Source: Acanthosepion esculentum (Eukaryota; Mollusca; Cephalopoda; Sepiida; Sepiidae). From it: 64,000 nucleotides of DNA. Below are positions 1 to 13,194 of the stretch, piece after piece (position 1 is the first letter of the stretch; each line of letters starts with the position of its first letter). Below the pieces are notes generated by a model. The model ran no database searches, was not told where the DNA came from, and worked only from the letters and a program-made list of their open reading frames with translations. The DNA lies in contig CAXIWW010000817.1 in assembly GCA_964036315.1 (NCBI GenBank), positions 8,281,501-8,345,500 of the forward strand. The letters are read 5' to 3'. Position numbers and translations under genes: made by a program.

Positions 1-589
1 TGAAGGTCGTCTGCGTGGGACTTTCTGGGACTGTCTCCTGGGTGGGGGGTCGTCTGCGTGGGAATTTCTGGGATTGTCTCCTGGGCGGGTGTTCGTCTGC
101 GTGGGATTTTCTGGGATTGGGGGTCGTCTGCGTGGGACTTGCTGGGACACTCTCCTGTCTGGGGGTCGTCTGCGTGGGACTTTCTGGGACTGGCTCCTGG
201 GTGTGGGGTCGTCTGGGTGGGATATCTAGGACTGTCTCCTGGGTGGGGTGTCGTCTTCATGGGTCTTTCTGGTACAATCTCCTTGGTGCGGTGTCGTCTG
301 CGTGGGATTTTGTAGGACTGGGGGTCGTCTGCGTGGGACTTTCTGGTACAATCTCCATGGTGCGGTGTCGTCTGCGTGGGATTTTGTAGGACTGGGGGTC
401 GACTGCGTGGAACTTTCTGGCACTGGGGGTTGTCTGCGTGAGACTTCCTGGGACTGTCTCCTGGGTGGGGTGTCGTCTGCGTGGGACTTTCTGGGACTGG
501 GGGTCCTCTGCGTGGGTCTTTCTTGGACTGGGGGTCTTCTGCGTGGGACTTTCTGGGAGTGTCTCCTGGGTGGGTGTCGTCTGCGTGGG

Positions 590-1330
590 ACTTTCTAGGA
601 CTGTCTCCTGACTGGGGTCGTCTGCATGGGACTTCCTAGGACTGAGGGTCGTCTGCGTGGGACTTTCTGGGACTGTCTCCTGGGTCTGTGGTCGTCTGCG
701 TGGGACTTTCTGGGACTGGCTCCTGGGTGTGGGGTCGTCTGGGTGGGATATCTAGGACTGTCTCCTGGGTGGGGTGTCGTCTTCATGGGTCTTTCTGGTA
801 CAATCTCCTTGGTGCGGTGTCATCTGCGTGGGATTTTGTAGGACTGGGGGTCGTCTGCGTGGGACTTTCTGGGACTGGGGGTTGTCTGCGTGGGACTTCC
901 TGGGACTGTCTCCTGGGTGGGGTGTCGTCTGCGTGGGACTTTCTGGGACTGGGGGTCGTCTGCGTGGGTCTTTCTTGGACTGGGGGTCTTCTGCGTGGGA
1001 CTTTCTGGGAGTGTCTCCTGGGTGGGTGTCGTCTGTTTGGGACTTTCTGGGACTGTCTCCTGGGTGGGGTTCGTCTGCGTGGGACTTTCTAGGACTGTCT
1101 CCTGACTGGGATCGTCTGCATGGGACTTCCTAGGACTGGGGGTCGTCTGCGTGGGACTTTCTGGGACTGTCTCCTGGGTCTGTGGTCGTCTGCGTGGGAC
1201 TTTCTTGGACTGTCTCTTGGGTGGGGGTAGTCTGCGTGGGACTTTCTTGGACTGTCTCCTGGGTGGAAGGTTGTCTGCGTGGGATATCTGGGACAGTCTC
1301 CTGGTTGGGGGGTCGTCTGCATGGGTCTTT
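590..1330 (+). repeat. R1 segment with a near-copy at about 12,063-12,803
   Basis: The order of short and long units and their marker variants matches the stretch starting near 12,063 at a constant offset of 11,473 bp, for example 626 to 12,099 and 1,151 to 12,624. The match ends after the GATATC-type unit near 1,290-1,330. It also resembles 5,279 onward, so this is one of several dispersed copies of one R1 block. Confidence 0.8.
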
Positions 1331-1639
1331 CTTGGACTGGGGATCGTCTGCGTGGGTCTTTCTTGGATTCTCCTGGGTGAGGGGTCTTCTGCGTGGGACT
1401 TTCTGGGACTGGGCTCGTCTGCGTGGGACTTTCTGGGACTAGGGGTCGTCTGCGTGGGAATTTCTGGGTTTGTCTCCTTGGTGGGGGGCGTCTGCTTGGG
1501 ACTTTCTGGGACTGTGGGTCGTCTCCGTGGGACTTTCTGGGACTGTCTAATGGGTGGGGCTCGTCTGCGTGGGACTTTCTGGGACTGTCTCCTGGGTGGT
1601 GGGTCGTCTGCGTAGGACTTTATGGGACTGTCTCCTTGG

Positions 1640-3175
1640 TGGGGGGTAGTTTGCGTGGGACTTTCTGGGACTGTCTCCTGGGTGGGGGGTCGTCTGCGTG
1701 GGACTTTCTGGGACTGTCTCCTGGGTGGGTGTTCGTCTGCGTGGGATTTTCTGGGATTGGGGATCGTCTGCGTGGGACTTGCTGGGACACTCTCCTGGCT
1801 GGGAGTCGTCTGCGTGGGACTTTCTGGGACTGTCTCCTGGGTGGGGGGTCGTCTGCGTGGGATATCTAGGACTGTCTCCTGGGTGGTGTGTCGTCTGCAT
1901 GGGACTTTCTGGGACTGAGGGTTGTCTGCATGGGTCTTTCTGGTACAGTCTCCTGCGTGCGGTGTCGTCTGCGTGGGATTTTGTGGGATTGGGGGTCGTC
2001 TGCGTGGGACTTTCTTGGACTGGGGGTCGTCTGCGTGGGTCATTCTGGGACTCTCTCCTGGGTGGGGGGGTCGTCTGCGTGGGACATTTTGGGACTGTTT
2101 CCTGGGTGGGGACTCGTCTGCCTGGGACTTTCTGGGACTGGGGGTCTTCTGCGTGGGTCTTTCTGAGACAGTCTCCTGGGTGCGGTGTCGTCTGCGTGGG
2201 ACTTTGTGGGACTGGTGGTCTTCTGCGTGGGACTTTCTGGGACTGTCTCCTGGGTGGGGGTCGTCTGTTTGGGACTTTCTGGGACTGTCTCCTGGGACTG
2301 GGGTCGTCTGCATGGGTCTTTCTGGTACAGTCTCCTTGGTGCGGTGTCGTCTGCGTGGGATTTTGTAGGACTGGGGGTCGTCTGCGTGGGACTTTCTGGG
2401 ACTGGGGGTCGTCTGCGTGGGACTTCATGGGACTGTCACCTGGGTGGGGTGTCGTCTGCGTGGGACTTTCTGGGACTGGGGGTCGTCTGCGTGGGTCTTT
2501 CTTGGACTGGGGGTCTTCTGCGTGGGACTTTTTGGGAGTGTCTCCTGGGTGGGTGTCGTCTGTTTGGGACTTCCTGGGACTGTCTCCTGGGTGGGGGTCA
2601 TCTGCGTGGGACTTTCTGGGACTGTCTCCTGGGTGGGTGTTCGTCTGCGTGGGATTTTCTGGGATTGGGGATCGTCTGCGTGGGACTTGCTGGGACTGTC
2701 TCCTGTCTGGGAGTCGTCTGCTTGGGACTTTCTGGGACTGTCTCCTGGGTGGGGGGTCGTCTGCCTGGGATATCTAGGACTGTCTCCTGGGTGCTGTGTC
2801 GTCTGCATGGGACTTTCTGGGACTGGGGGTTGTCTGCATGGGTCTTTCTGGTACAGTCTCCTGCGTGCGGTGTCGTCTGCGTGGGATTTTGTGGGATTGG
2901 GGGTCGCCTGCGTGGGACTTTATGGGACTGGGGGTCGTCTGCGTGGGTCATTCTGAGACTCTCTCCTGGGTGGGGGGTCGTCTGCGTGGGACATTTTGGG
3001 ACTGTTTCCTGGGTGGGGACTCGTCTGCCTGGGACTTTCTGGGACTAGGGGTCGTCTGCGTGGCTCTTTCTGGGACAGTCTCCTGGGTGCGGTGTCGTCT
3101 GCGTGGGACTTTGTGGGACTGGTGGTCTTCTGCGTGGGACTTTCTGGGACTGTTTCCTGGGTGGGGGTCGTCTGC
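1640..3175 (+). repeat. R1 higher-order duplication, period about 908 bp
   Basis: Two successive stretches, about 1,640-2,270 and 2,548-3,175, share the same series of variant units at an offset of 907-908 bp. Examples are 1,731 to 2,639, 1,888 to 2,796 and 2,181 to 3,088. A third, more diverged copy of the same unit order lies near 22,600-23,130. The unit order, not just the basic repeat, is shared, which indicates segmental copying. Confidence 0.8.
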
Positions 3176-5699
3176 GTGGGACTTTCTGGGATTGTCTCCT
3201 GGCTGGGAGTCGTCTGCATGGGACTTCCTAGGACTGGGGGTCGTCTGTGTGAGACTAACTGGGACTGTCTCCTGGGTGGGGGGTCGTCTTCGTGGGACTT
3301 TCTGGGACTGTCTCCTGGGTGGGTGTTCCTCTGCTTGGGATTTTCTGGGACTGGGGGTCGTCTGCGTGGGAATTGCTGGGACACTCTCCTGTCTGGGGGT
3401 CGTCTGCGTGGGACTTTCTGGGACTGGCTCCTGGGTGTGGGGTCGTCTGGGTGGGATATCTAGGACTGTCTCCTGGGTGGGGTGTCGTCTTCATGGGACT
3501 TTCTGGGAATGGGGGTCGTCTGCATGGGTCTTTCTGGTACAATCTCCTTGGTGCGGTGTCGTCTGCGTGGGATTTTGTAGTACTGGTGGTCGTCTGCGTG
3601 GGACTTTCTGGGACTGGGGGTTGTCTGCGTGGGACTTCCTGGGACTGTCTCCTGGGTGGGGTGTCGTCTGCGTGGGACTTTCTGGGACTGGGGGTCGTCT
3701 GCGTGGGTCTTTCTTGGACTGGGGGTCTTCTGCGTGGGACTTTCTGGGAGTGTCTCCTGGGTGGGTGTCGTCTGTTTGGGACTTTCTGGGACTGTCTCCT
3801 GGGTGGGGTTCGTCTGCGTGGGACTTTCTAGGACTGTCTCCTGACTGGGGTCGTCTGCATGGGACTTCCTAGGACTGGGGGTCGTCTGCGTGGGACTTTC
3901 TGGGACTGTCTCCTGGGTGGAAGGTTGTCTGCGTGGGATATCTGGGACAGTCTCCTGGGTGGGGGGTCGTCTGCATGGGTCTTTCTGGGACTGGGGATCG
4001 TCTGCGTGGGTCTTTCTTGGATTCTCCTGGGTGAGGGGTCTTCTGCGTGGGACATTCTGGGACTGGAGGTCGTCTGCGTGGGTCTTTCTGAGACTGTCTC
4101 CTTTTTGGGGGCTCGTCTCCGTGGGACTTTCTGGGAATGTCTCCTGCGTGGGGGGTCGTCTGCGTTGGACTTTCAGGGACTGGGTGTCGTCTGCGTGGGA
4201 CTTTCTGTGACTGTCACCTTGGTGGGGGTCGTCTGAGTGTGACTTTCTGGGACTGGGGGTCGTCTGCGTGGGACTTTCTGGGACTGTCTCCTGGGTTGGG
4301 TGTCGTCTGCGTGGGACTTTCTGGGACTAACTCCTGGGTGGGGGGTCGTCTGCGTGGGACTTTCTGGGACTGTCTCCTGGGTGGGTGTCGTCTGCGTGGG
4401 ATTTTCTGGGGCTGTCTCCAGTCTGGGGGTCGTCTGCGTTGGACTTTCTTGGACTGGGGGTCGTCATTGTGGGACTTTCTGGGACTGTCTCCTTGGTGGG
4501 GGTCGTCTGCTTGGGATATCTAGGCCTGTCTCCTGGGTGGGGGGTCGTCTTCATGGGACTTTCTGGGACTGGGGGTCTTTTGCGTGGGACTTTCTGGGAC
4601 TGTCTCCTGCGTGGGGGGTCGTCTGCGTGGGACTTTCATGGACTGGGTGTCGTCTGCGTGGGACTTTCTGGGACTGTCTCCTGGGTGGTGGTCGTCTGCG
4701 TGGGACTTTCTGGGACTGAAGGTCGTCTGCGTGGGACTTTCTGGGACTGTCTCCTGGGTGGGGGGTCGTCTGCGTGGGAATTTCTGGGATTGTCTCCTGG
4801 GCGGGTGTTCGTCTGCGTGGGATTTTCTGGGATTGGGGGTCGTCTGCGTGGGACTTGCTGGGACACTCTCCTGTCTGGGGGTCGTCTGCGTGGGACTTTC
4901 TGGGACTGGCTCCTGGGTGTGGGGTCGTCTGGGTGGGATATCTAGGACTGTCTCCTGGGTGGGGTGTCGTCTTCATGGGTCTTTCTGGTACAATCTCCTT
5001 GGTGCGGTGTCATCTGCGTGGGATTTTGTAGGACTGGGGGTCGTCTGCGTGGGACTTTCTGGGACTGGGGGTTGTCTGCGTGGGACTTCCTGGGACTGTC
5101 TCCTGGGTGGGGTGTCGTCTGCGTGGGACTTTCTGGGACTGGGGGTCGTCTGCGTGGGTCTTTCTTGGACTGGGGGTCTTCTGCGTGGGACTTTCTGGGA
5201 GTGTCTCCTGGGTGGGTGTCGTCTGTTTGGGACTTTCTGGGACTGTCTCCTGGGTGGGGTTCGTCTGCGTGGGACTTTCTAGGACTGTCTCCTGACTGGG
5301 GTCGTCTGCATGGGACTTCCTAGGACTGAGGGTCGTCTGCGTGGGACTTTCTGGGACTGTCTCCTGGGTCTGTGGTCGTCTGCGTGGGACTTTCTTGGAC
5401 TGTCTCCTGGGTGGGGGTAGTCTGCGTGGGACTTTCTTGGACTGTCTCTTGGGTAGAAGGTTGTCTGCGTGGGATATCTGGGACAGTCTCCTGGGTGGGG
5501 GGTCGTCTGCATGGGTCTTTCTGGGACTGGGGATCGTCTGCGTGGGTCTTTCTTGGATTCTCCTGGGTGAGGGGTCTTCTGCGTGGGACATTCTGGGACT
5601 GGAGGTCGTCTCCTTTTTGGGGGTTCGTCTGCGTGGGACTTTCTGGGAGTGTCTCCTGCGTGGGGGGTCGTCTGCGTGGGACTTTCTTGGACTGGGGGT

Positions 5700-7980
5700 C
5701 GTCAGCGTGGGACTATCTAGGACTGTCTCCTGGGTGGGGGTCGTCTTTTTGCGACCTTCTGGGACTGTCTCCTGGGTGGGGGTCGTCTGCGTGGGACTTT
5801 CTGGCATTTTCTCCTGGCTGGGGGTCGTCTGCATGGGATTTCCTAGGACTGGGGGTCGTCTGCGTGGGACTTTCTGGGACTGGGGGTCGTCTGCGTGGGA
5901 CTTTCTGGGACTGTCTCCTGGGTGGGGGGTCGTCTGCGTCGGACTTTCTGGGACTGACTCCTGGGTGGGGGTCGTCTGCGTGTGACTTTCTGGTACTGTC
6001 TCCTGGGTGGTGGGTCGTCTGCGTGGGATATCTGGGACTGCCTCCTGGGTGGGGAGTCGTCTGCGTGGGACATTCCGGGACTGGGGGTGGTCTGCGTGGG
6101 TCTTTCTGAGACTGTCTCCTGGGTGGGTGTTCGTCTGCGTGGGACTTTCTGGGACTGGGTGTCATCTGCGTGGGATTTTCCGGGACTGTCTCCTGGATGG
6201 GGGCTCATCTGCGTGGGACTTTCTGGGACTGTCTCCTGGGTGGGGGTCGTCTGTGTGTGACTTTCTGGGACTGGGGCTCGTATGCGTGGGACTTTCTGGG
6301 ACTGTCTCCTGGGTGGCTGTTCGTCTGCGTGGGATTTTCTGAGCCTGGGGGTCGTCTGGGTGGGGGCTCGTCTGCGTGGGACTTTCTGGGACTGTCTCCT
6401 GGGTTGGGGTCGTCTGCGTGGGATATCAAGGACTGTCTCCTGGGTGTGTGGTCGTCTGCATGGGACTTTCTGTGACTGTTGGTCTTTTGCGTGGGACTTT
6501 CTGGGACTGTCACCTGCGTGGGGGATCGTCTAAGTGGGACTTTCAGGGACTGGGTGTCGTCTGCGTGGGACATTCTTGGACTGTCTCCTGGGTGGTGATC
6601 GTCTGCGTGGGACTTTCTGGTACTGGGGGTCGTCTGCGTGGGACTTTCTGGGATTGTCTCCTGGGTGGGGGGTCGTCTGCGTGTGTCTTTCTCGGACTGT
6701 CTCCTCGGTGGGTGTTCGTCTGCGTGGGACTTGCTGGGACACTCTCCTATCTGGCTCCTGGTTGTGGGGTCGTCTGCATGGGATATCTAGGTCTGTCTCC
6801 TGGGTGGGGTGTCGTCTGCATGGGACTTTCTGGGACTGGGGGTCGTCTTCATTGGTCTTTGTGGTACAGTCTACTGGGTGCGGTGTCGTCTGCGTGGGAT
6901 TTTGTGGGAATGGAGGTCGTCTGCATGGGACTTTCTTGGACTGGGGGTCTTTTGCGTGGGACTTTCTGGGACTGTCTCCTGGGTGAGTGTCGTCTGCGTG
7001 GGAATTTCTGGGACTGGGTGTCGTCTGCGTGGGTCTTTCTTGGACTGGGTGTCTTCTGCGTGGGACTTTCTGGGAGTGTCTCCTGGGTGGGTGTCGTCTG
7101 TTTGGGAATTCCTGGGACTGTCTCCTGGGTGGGGGTCGTCTGCGTGGGACTTTCTGGGACTGTCTCCTGGGTGGGGGGTCGTCTGCGTGGGACTTTCTGG
7201 TACTGGGGGTCGTCTGCGTGGCTCTTTCTTGGACTGGACGTCTTCTCCGTGGGACTTTCTGGGAGTGTCTCCTGGGTGAGTGTCGTCTGTTTGGGACTTT
7301 CTGGGACTGTCTCCTGGGTGGGGGCTCGTCTGCGTGGGACTTTCTGGGACTGTCTCCTTTTGGGGGGTCGTCTGCATGGGATTTTCTGGGACTGGGGGTC
7401 TTTTGCGTGGGACTTTCTGGGACTGTCTCCTGCGTGGGGGGGTCGTCTGCTTGGGACTTTCTTGGACTGGGGATCGTCTGCGTGGGACTTTCTGGGAATG
7501 TCTCCTGGGTGGGGGGTCGTCTGCGTGGGATATCTAGGACTGTCTCCTGGGTGGTGGGTCGTTTGCATTGGACTTTCTGGGACTGTGGGTCTTCTGCGTG
7601 GGACTTTCTGGGAATGTCTCCTGGGTGGGGGGTCGTCTGCGTGGCATTTTGTGGGATTGTTGGTCGTCTGCGTGGGACTTTCTGGGACTGGGGTTCGTCT
7701 GCGTGGGTCTTTCTTGGACTCTCCCTGGGTGAGGGGTCTTCTGCGTGGGACATTCTGGGACTGGAGATCGTCTGCGTGGGTCTTTCTGAGACTATCTCCT
7801 GGGTGGGGGTTCGTCTGCGTGGGACTTTCTGGGAATGTCTCCTGCGTGGGGGGGTCGTCTGCGTGGGACTTTCAGTGACTGGGTGTCGTCTGCGTGGGAC
7901 TTTCTGGGATTGTCTCCTGGCTGGGGGTCGTCTGCATGGGACTTCCTAGGACTGGGGGTCGTCTGCGTGGGACTAACTGG
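5700..7980 (+). repeat. R1 block D, copy 1 (second copy at 18.8-21.1 kb)
   Basis: Unit order and rare variants match 18,764-21,090 at a constant offset of 13,064 bp. Anchors are 5,741 to 18,805, 5,843 to 18,907, 6,534 to 19,598 and 7,280 to 20,344. After about 7,350 the offset becomes 13,106 because the distal copy has one extra unit of about 42 bp. The right part, about 6,210-7,930, also matches about 8,900-10,610 at an offset of 2,684-2,687 bp. The 7,761-7,980 end overlaps the start of the tandem duplication annotated next. Confidence 0.85.
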
Positions 7981-10900
7981 GAATGTCTCCTGGGTGGGGG
8001 GTCGTCTGCGTGGCATTTTGTGGGATTGTTGGTCGTCTGCGTGGGACTTTCTGGGACTGGGGTTCGTCTGCGTGGGTCTTTCTTGGACTCTCCCTGGGTG
8101 AGGGGTCTTCTGCGTGGGACATTCTGGGACTGGAGATCGTCTGCGTGGGTCTTTCTGAGACTATCTCCTGGGTGGGGGGTAGTCTGCGTTGGACTTTCTG
8201 GGACTCTCTCCTGGGTGGGGGGACGTCTGCGTGGGACTTTCTGTGACTGGGGTTCGTCTGCCTGGGACTTCTTGGGACTGTCTCCTGGGTGGGGTGTCGT
8301 CTGCGTGGGACTTTCTGGGACTGGGGGTCGTCTGCGTGGGTCTTTCTTGGACTGGGGGTCTTCTGCGTGGGACTTTCTGGGAGTGTCTCCTGGGTGGGTG
8401 TCGTCTGTTTGGGACTTTCTGGGACTGTCTCTTGGGTGGGGTTCGTCTGCGTGGGACTTTCTAGGACTGTCTCCTGACTGGGATCGTCTGCATGGGACTT
8501 CCTAGGACTGGGGGTCGTCTGCGTGGGACTTTCTGGGACTGTCTCCTGGGTGGGGGTCGTCTGCGTGGGATTTTCTGGGGCTGTCTCCTGTCTGAGGGTC
8601 GTCTGCGTGGGACTTTCTTGGACTGGGGGTCGTCAGCGTGGGACTTTCTGGGACTGTTTCCTGGGTGGGTGTCGTCTGCGTGGGATATCTAGGCCTGTCT
8701 CCTGGGTGGGGGGTCGTCTTCATGGGACTTTCTGGGACTGGGGGTCTTTTGCGTGGGACTTTCTGGGACTGTCTCCTGCGTGGGGGGTCGTCTGCGTGGG
8801 ACTTTCATGGACTGGGTGTCGTCTGCGTGGGACTTTCTGGGAATGTCTCCTGCGTGGTGGTCGTCTGCGTGGGACTTTCTGGGACTGAAGGTCGTCTGCG
8901 TGGGACTTTCTGGGACTGTCTCCTGGGTGGGGGTCGTCTGTGTGTGACTTTCTGGGACTGGGGCTCGTATGCGTGGGACTTTCTGGGACTGTCTCCTGGG
9001 TGGCTGTTCGTCTGCGTGGGATTTTCTGAGCCTGGGTTCGTCTGGGTGGGGGCTCGTCTGCGTGGGACTTTCTGGGACTGTCTCCTGGGTTGGGGTCGTC
9101 TGCGTGGGATATCAAGGACTGTCTCCTGGGTGTGTGGTCGTCTGCATGGGACTTTCTGTGACTGTTGGTCTTTTGCGTGGGACTTTCTGGGACTGTCACC
9201 TGCGTGGGGGATCGTCTAAGTGGGACTTTCAGGGACTGGGTGTCGTCTGCGTGGGACATTCTTGGACTGTCTCCTGGGTGGTGATCGTCTGCGTGGGACT
9301 TTCTGGTACTGGGGGTCGTCTGCGTGGGACTTTCTGGGATTGTCTCCTGGGTGGGGGGTCGTCTGCGTGTGTCTTTCTCGGACTGTCTCCTGGGTGGGTG
9401 TTCGTCTGCGTGGGACTTGCTGGGACACTCTCCTATCTGGCTCCTGGTTGTGGGGTCGTCTGCATGGGATATCTAGGTCTGTCTCCTGGGTGGGGTGTCG
9501 TCTGCATGGGACTTTCTGGGACTGGGGGTCGTCTTCATTGGTCTTTGTGGTACAGTCTACTGGGTGCGGTGTCGTCTGCGTGGGATTTTGTGGGAATGGA
9601 GGTCGTCTGCATGGGACTTTCTTGGACTGGGGGTCTTTTGCGTGGGACTTTCTGGGACTGTCTCCTGGGTGAGTGTCGTCTGCGTGGGAATTTCTGGGAC
9701 TGGGTGTCGTCTGCGTGGGTCTTTCTTGGACTGGGTGTCTTCTGCGTGGGACTTTCTGGGAGTGTCTCCTGGGTGGGTGTCGTCTGTTTGGGAATTCCTG
9801 GGACTGTCTCCTGGGTGGGGGTCGTCTGCGTGGGACTTTCTGGGACTGTCTCCTGGGTGGGGGGTCGTCTGCGTGGGACTTTCTGGTACTGGGGGTCGTC
9901 TGCGTGGGTCTTTCTTGGACTGGACGTCTTCTCCGTGGGACTTTCTGGGAGTGTCTCCTGGGTGAGTGTCGTCTGTTTGGGACTTTCTGGGACTGTCTCC
10001 TGGGTGGGGGTCGTCTGCGTGGGATATCTAGGACTGTCTCCTTTTGGGGGGTCGTCTGCATGGGATTTTCTGGGACTGGGGGTCTTTTGCGTGGGACTTT
10101 CTGGGACTGTCTCCTGCGTGGGGGGGGTCGTCTGCTTGGGACTTTCTTGGACTGGGGATCGTCTGCGTGGGACTTTCTGGGAATGTCTCCTGGGTGGGGG
10201 GTCGTCTGCGTGGGATATCTAGGACTGTCTCCTGGGTGGTGGGTCGTTTGCATTGGACTTTCTGGGACTGTGGGTCTTCTGCGTGGGACTTTCTGGGAAT
10301 GTCTCCTGGGTGGGGGGTCGTCTGCGTGGCATTTTGTGGGATTGTTGGTCGTCTGCGTGGGACTTTCTGGGACTGGGGTTCGTCTGCGTGGGTCTTTCTT
10401 GGACTCTCCCTGGGTGAGGGGTCTTCTGCGTGGGACATTCTGGGACTGGAGATCGTCTGCGTGGGTCTTTCTGAGACTATCTCCTGGGTGGGGGTTCGTC
10501 TGCGTGGGACTTTCTGGGAATGTCTCCTGCGTGGGGGGGTCGTCTGCGTGGGACTTTCAGTGACTGGGTGTCGTCTGCGTGGGACTTTCTGGGATTGTCT
10601 CCTGGCTGGGATCGTCTGCATGGGACTTCCTAGGACTGGGGGTCGTCTGCGTGGGACTTTCTGGGACTGTCTCCTGGGTGGGGGTCGTCTGCGTGGGATT
10701 TTCTGGGGCTGTCTCCTGTCTGGGGGTCGTCTGCGTGGGACTTTCTTGGACTGGGGGTCGTCAGCGTGGGACTTTCTGGGACTGTCTCCTGGGTGGGCGT
10801 CGTCTGCGTTGGACTTTCTGGGACTCTCTCCTGGGTGGGGGGACGTCTGCGTGGGACTTTCTGTGACTGGGGTTCGTCTGCCTGGGACTTCTTGGGACTG

Positions 10901-13194
10901 TCTCCTGGGTGGGGGGTCGTCTGCGTGGGACTTTCTGGGACTGGGGGTCGTCTGCGTGGGTCTTTCTGGGACTGGGGGTCTTCTGCGTGGGACTTTCTGG
11001 GAGTGTCTCCTGGGTGGGTGTCGTCTGTTTGGGACTTTCTGGGACTGTCTCCTGGGTGGGGTTCGTCTGCGTGGGACTTTCTAGGACTGTCTCCTGACTG
11101 GGATCGTCTGCATGGGACTTCCTAGGACTGGGGGTCGTCTGCGTGGGACTTTCTGGGACTGTCTCCTGGGTGGGGGTCGTCTGCGTGGGATTTTCTGGGG
11201 CTGTCTCCTGTCTGGGGGTCGTCTGCGTGGGACTTTCTTGGACTGGGGGTCGTCAGCGTGGGACTTTCTGGGACTGTCTCCTGGGTGGGCGTCGTCTGCG
11301 TGGGATATCTAGGCCTGTCTCCTGGGTGGGTGGTCGTCTTCATGGGACTTTCTGGGACTGGGGGTCTTTTGCGTGGGACTTTCTGGGACTGTCTCCTGCG
11401 TGGGGGGTCGTCTGCGTGGGACTTTCATGGACTGGGTGTCGTCTGCGTGGGACTTTCTGGGAATGTCTCCTGCGTGGTGGTCGTCTGCGTGGGACTTTCT
11501 GGGACTGAAGGTCGTCTGCGTGGGACTTTCTGGGACTGTCTCCTGGGTGGGGGGTCGTCTGCGTGAGAATTTCTGGGATTGTCTCCTGGGCGGGTGTTCG
11601 TCTGCGTGGGATTTTCTGGGATTGGGGGTCGTCTGCGTGGGACTTGCTGGGACACTCTCCTGTCTGGGGGTCGTCTGCGTGGGACTTTCTGGGACTGGCT
11701 CCTGGGTGTGGGGTCGTCTGGGTGGGATATCTAGGACTGTCTCCTGGGTGGGGTGTCGTCTTCATGGGTCTTTCTGGTACAATCTCCTTGGTGCGGTGTC
11801 GTCTGCGTGGGATTTTGTAGGACTGGGGGTCGTCTGCGTGGGACTTTCTGGGACTGGGGGTTGTCTGCGTGAGACTTCCTGGGACTGTCTCCTGGGTGGG
11901 GTGTCGTCTGCGTGGGACTTTCTGGGACTGGGGGTCGTCTACGTGGGTCTTTCTTGGACTGGGGGTCTTCTGCGTGGGACTTTCTGGGAGTGTCTACTGG
12001 GTGGGTGTCGTCTGTTTGGGACTTTCTGGGACTGTCTCCTGGGTGGGGTTCGTCTGCGTGGGACTTTCTAGGACTGTCTCCTGACTGGGGTCGTCTGCAT
12101 GGGACTTCCTAGGACTGAGGGTCGTCTGCGTGGGACTTTCTGGGACTGTCTCCTGGGTCTGTGGTCGTCTGCGTGGGACTTTCTGGGACTGGCTCCTGGG
12201 TGTGGGGTCGTCTGGGTGGGATATCTAGGACTGTCTCCTGGGTGGGGTGTCGTCTTCATGGGTCTTTCTGGTACAATCTCCTTGGTGCGGTGTCATCTGC
12301 GTGGGATTTTGTAGGACTGGGGGTCGTCTGCGTGGGACTTTCTGGGACTGGGGGTTGTCTGCGTGGGACTTCCTGGGACTGTCTCCTGGGTGGGGTGTCG
12401 TCTGCGTGGGACTTTCTGGGACTGGGGGTCGTCTGCGTGGGTCTTTCTTGGACTGGGGGTCTTCTGCGTGGGACTTTCTGGGAGTGTCTCCTGGGTGGGT
12501 GTCGTCTGTTTGGGACTTTCTGGGACTGTCTCCTGGGTGGGGTTCGTCTGCGTGGGACTTTCTAGGACTGTCTCCTGACTGGGATCGTCTGCATGGGACT
12601 TCCTAGGACTGAGGGTCGTCTGCGTGGGACTTTCTGGGACTGTCTCCTGGGTCTGTGGTCGTCTGCGTGGGACTTTCTTGGACTGTCTCCTGGGTGGGGG
12701 TAGTCTGCGTGGGACTTTCTTGGACTGTCTCCTGGGTGGAAGGTTGTCTGCGTGGGATATCTGGGACAGTCTCCTGGGTGGGGGGTCGTCTGCATGGGTC
12801 TTTCTGGGACTGGGGATCGTCTGCGTGGGTCTTTCTTGGATTCTCCTGGGTGAGTGGTCTTCTGCGTGGGACATTCTGGGACTGGAGGTCGTCTCCTTTT
12901 TGGGGGTTCGTCTGCGTGGGACTTTCTGGGAGTGTCTCCTGCGTGGGGGGTCGTCTGCGTGGGACTTTCTTGGACTGGGGGTCGTCAGCGTGGGACTTTC
13001 TGGGACTGTCTCCTTGGTGGGGGTCGTCTGCTTGGGATATCTAGGACTGTCTCCTGGGTGGGGGGTCGTGTTCATGGGACTTTCTGGGACTGGGGGTCTT
13101 TTGCGTGGGACTTTCTGGGACTGTCTCCTGCGTGGGGGGTCGTCTGCGTCGGACTTTCATGGACTGGGTGTCGTCTGCGTGGGACTTTCTGTGA
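7761..13194 (+). repeat. R1 large head-to-tail duplication, copy 1
   Basis: This 5,434-bp stretch is followed directly by a second copy that starts at 13,195 with the same CTGGAGATCG marker as at 7,761. Anchor pairs have offsets of 5,434 at the start, 5,255-5,257 from about 8,166 to 12,600, and 5,170 at the end. The two offset steps are accounted for by deletions of 178 and 85 bp in copy 2. Within copy 1, about 8,166-8,930 is itself repeated at about 10,786-11,550 (offset 2,620), and 11,675-12,662 holds a 494-bp tandem duplication. Confidence 0.9.
11675..12662 (+). repeat. 494-bp tandem duplication inside R1 (first occurrence)
   Basis: Two consecutive sets of variant units, near 11,675-12,168 and 12,169-12,662, repeat at an offset of 494 bp; 11,721 pairs with 12,215 and 11,869 with 12,363. 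The same duplication is present in copy 2 near 16,930-17,835, so it predates the larger duplication. Confidence 0.85.
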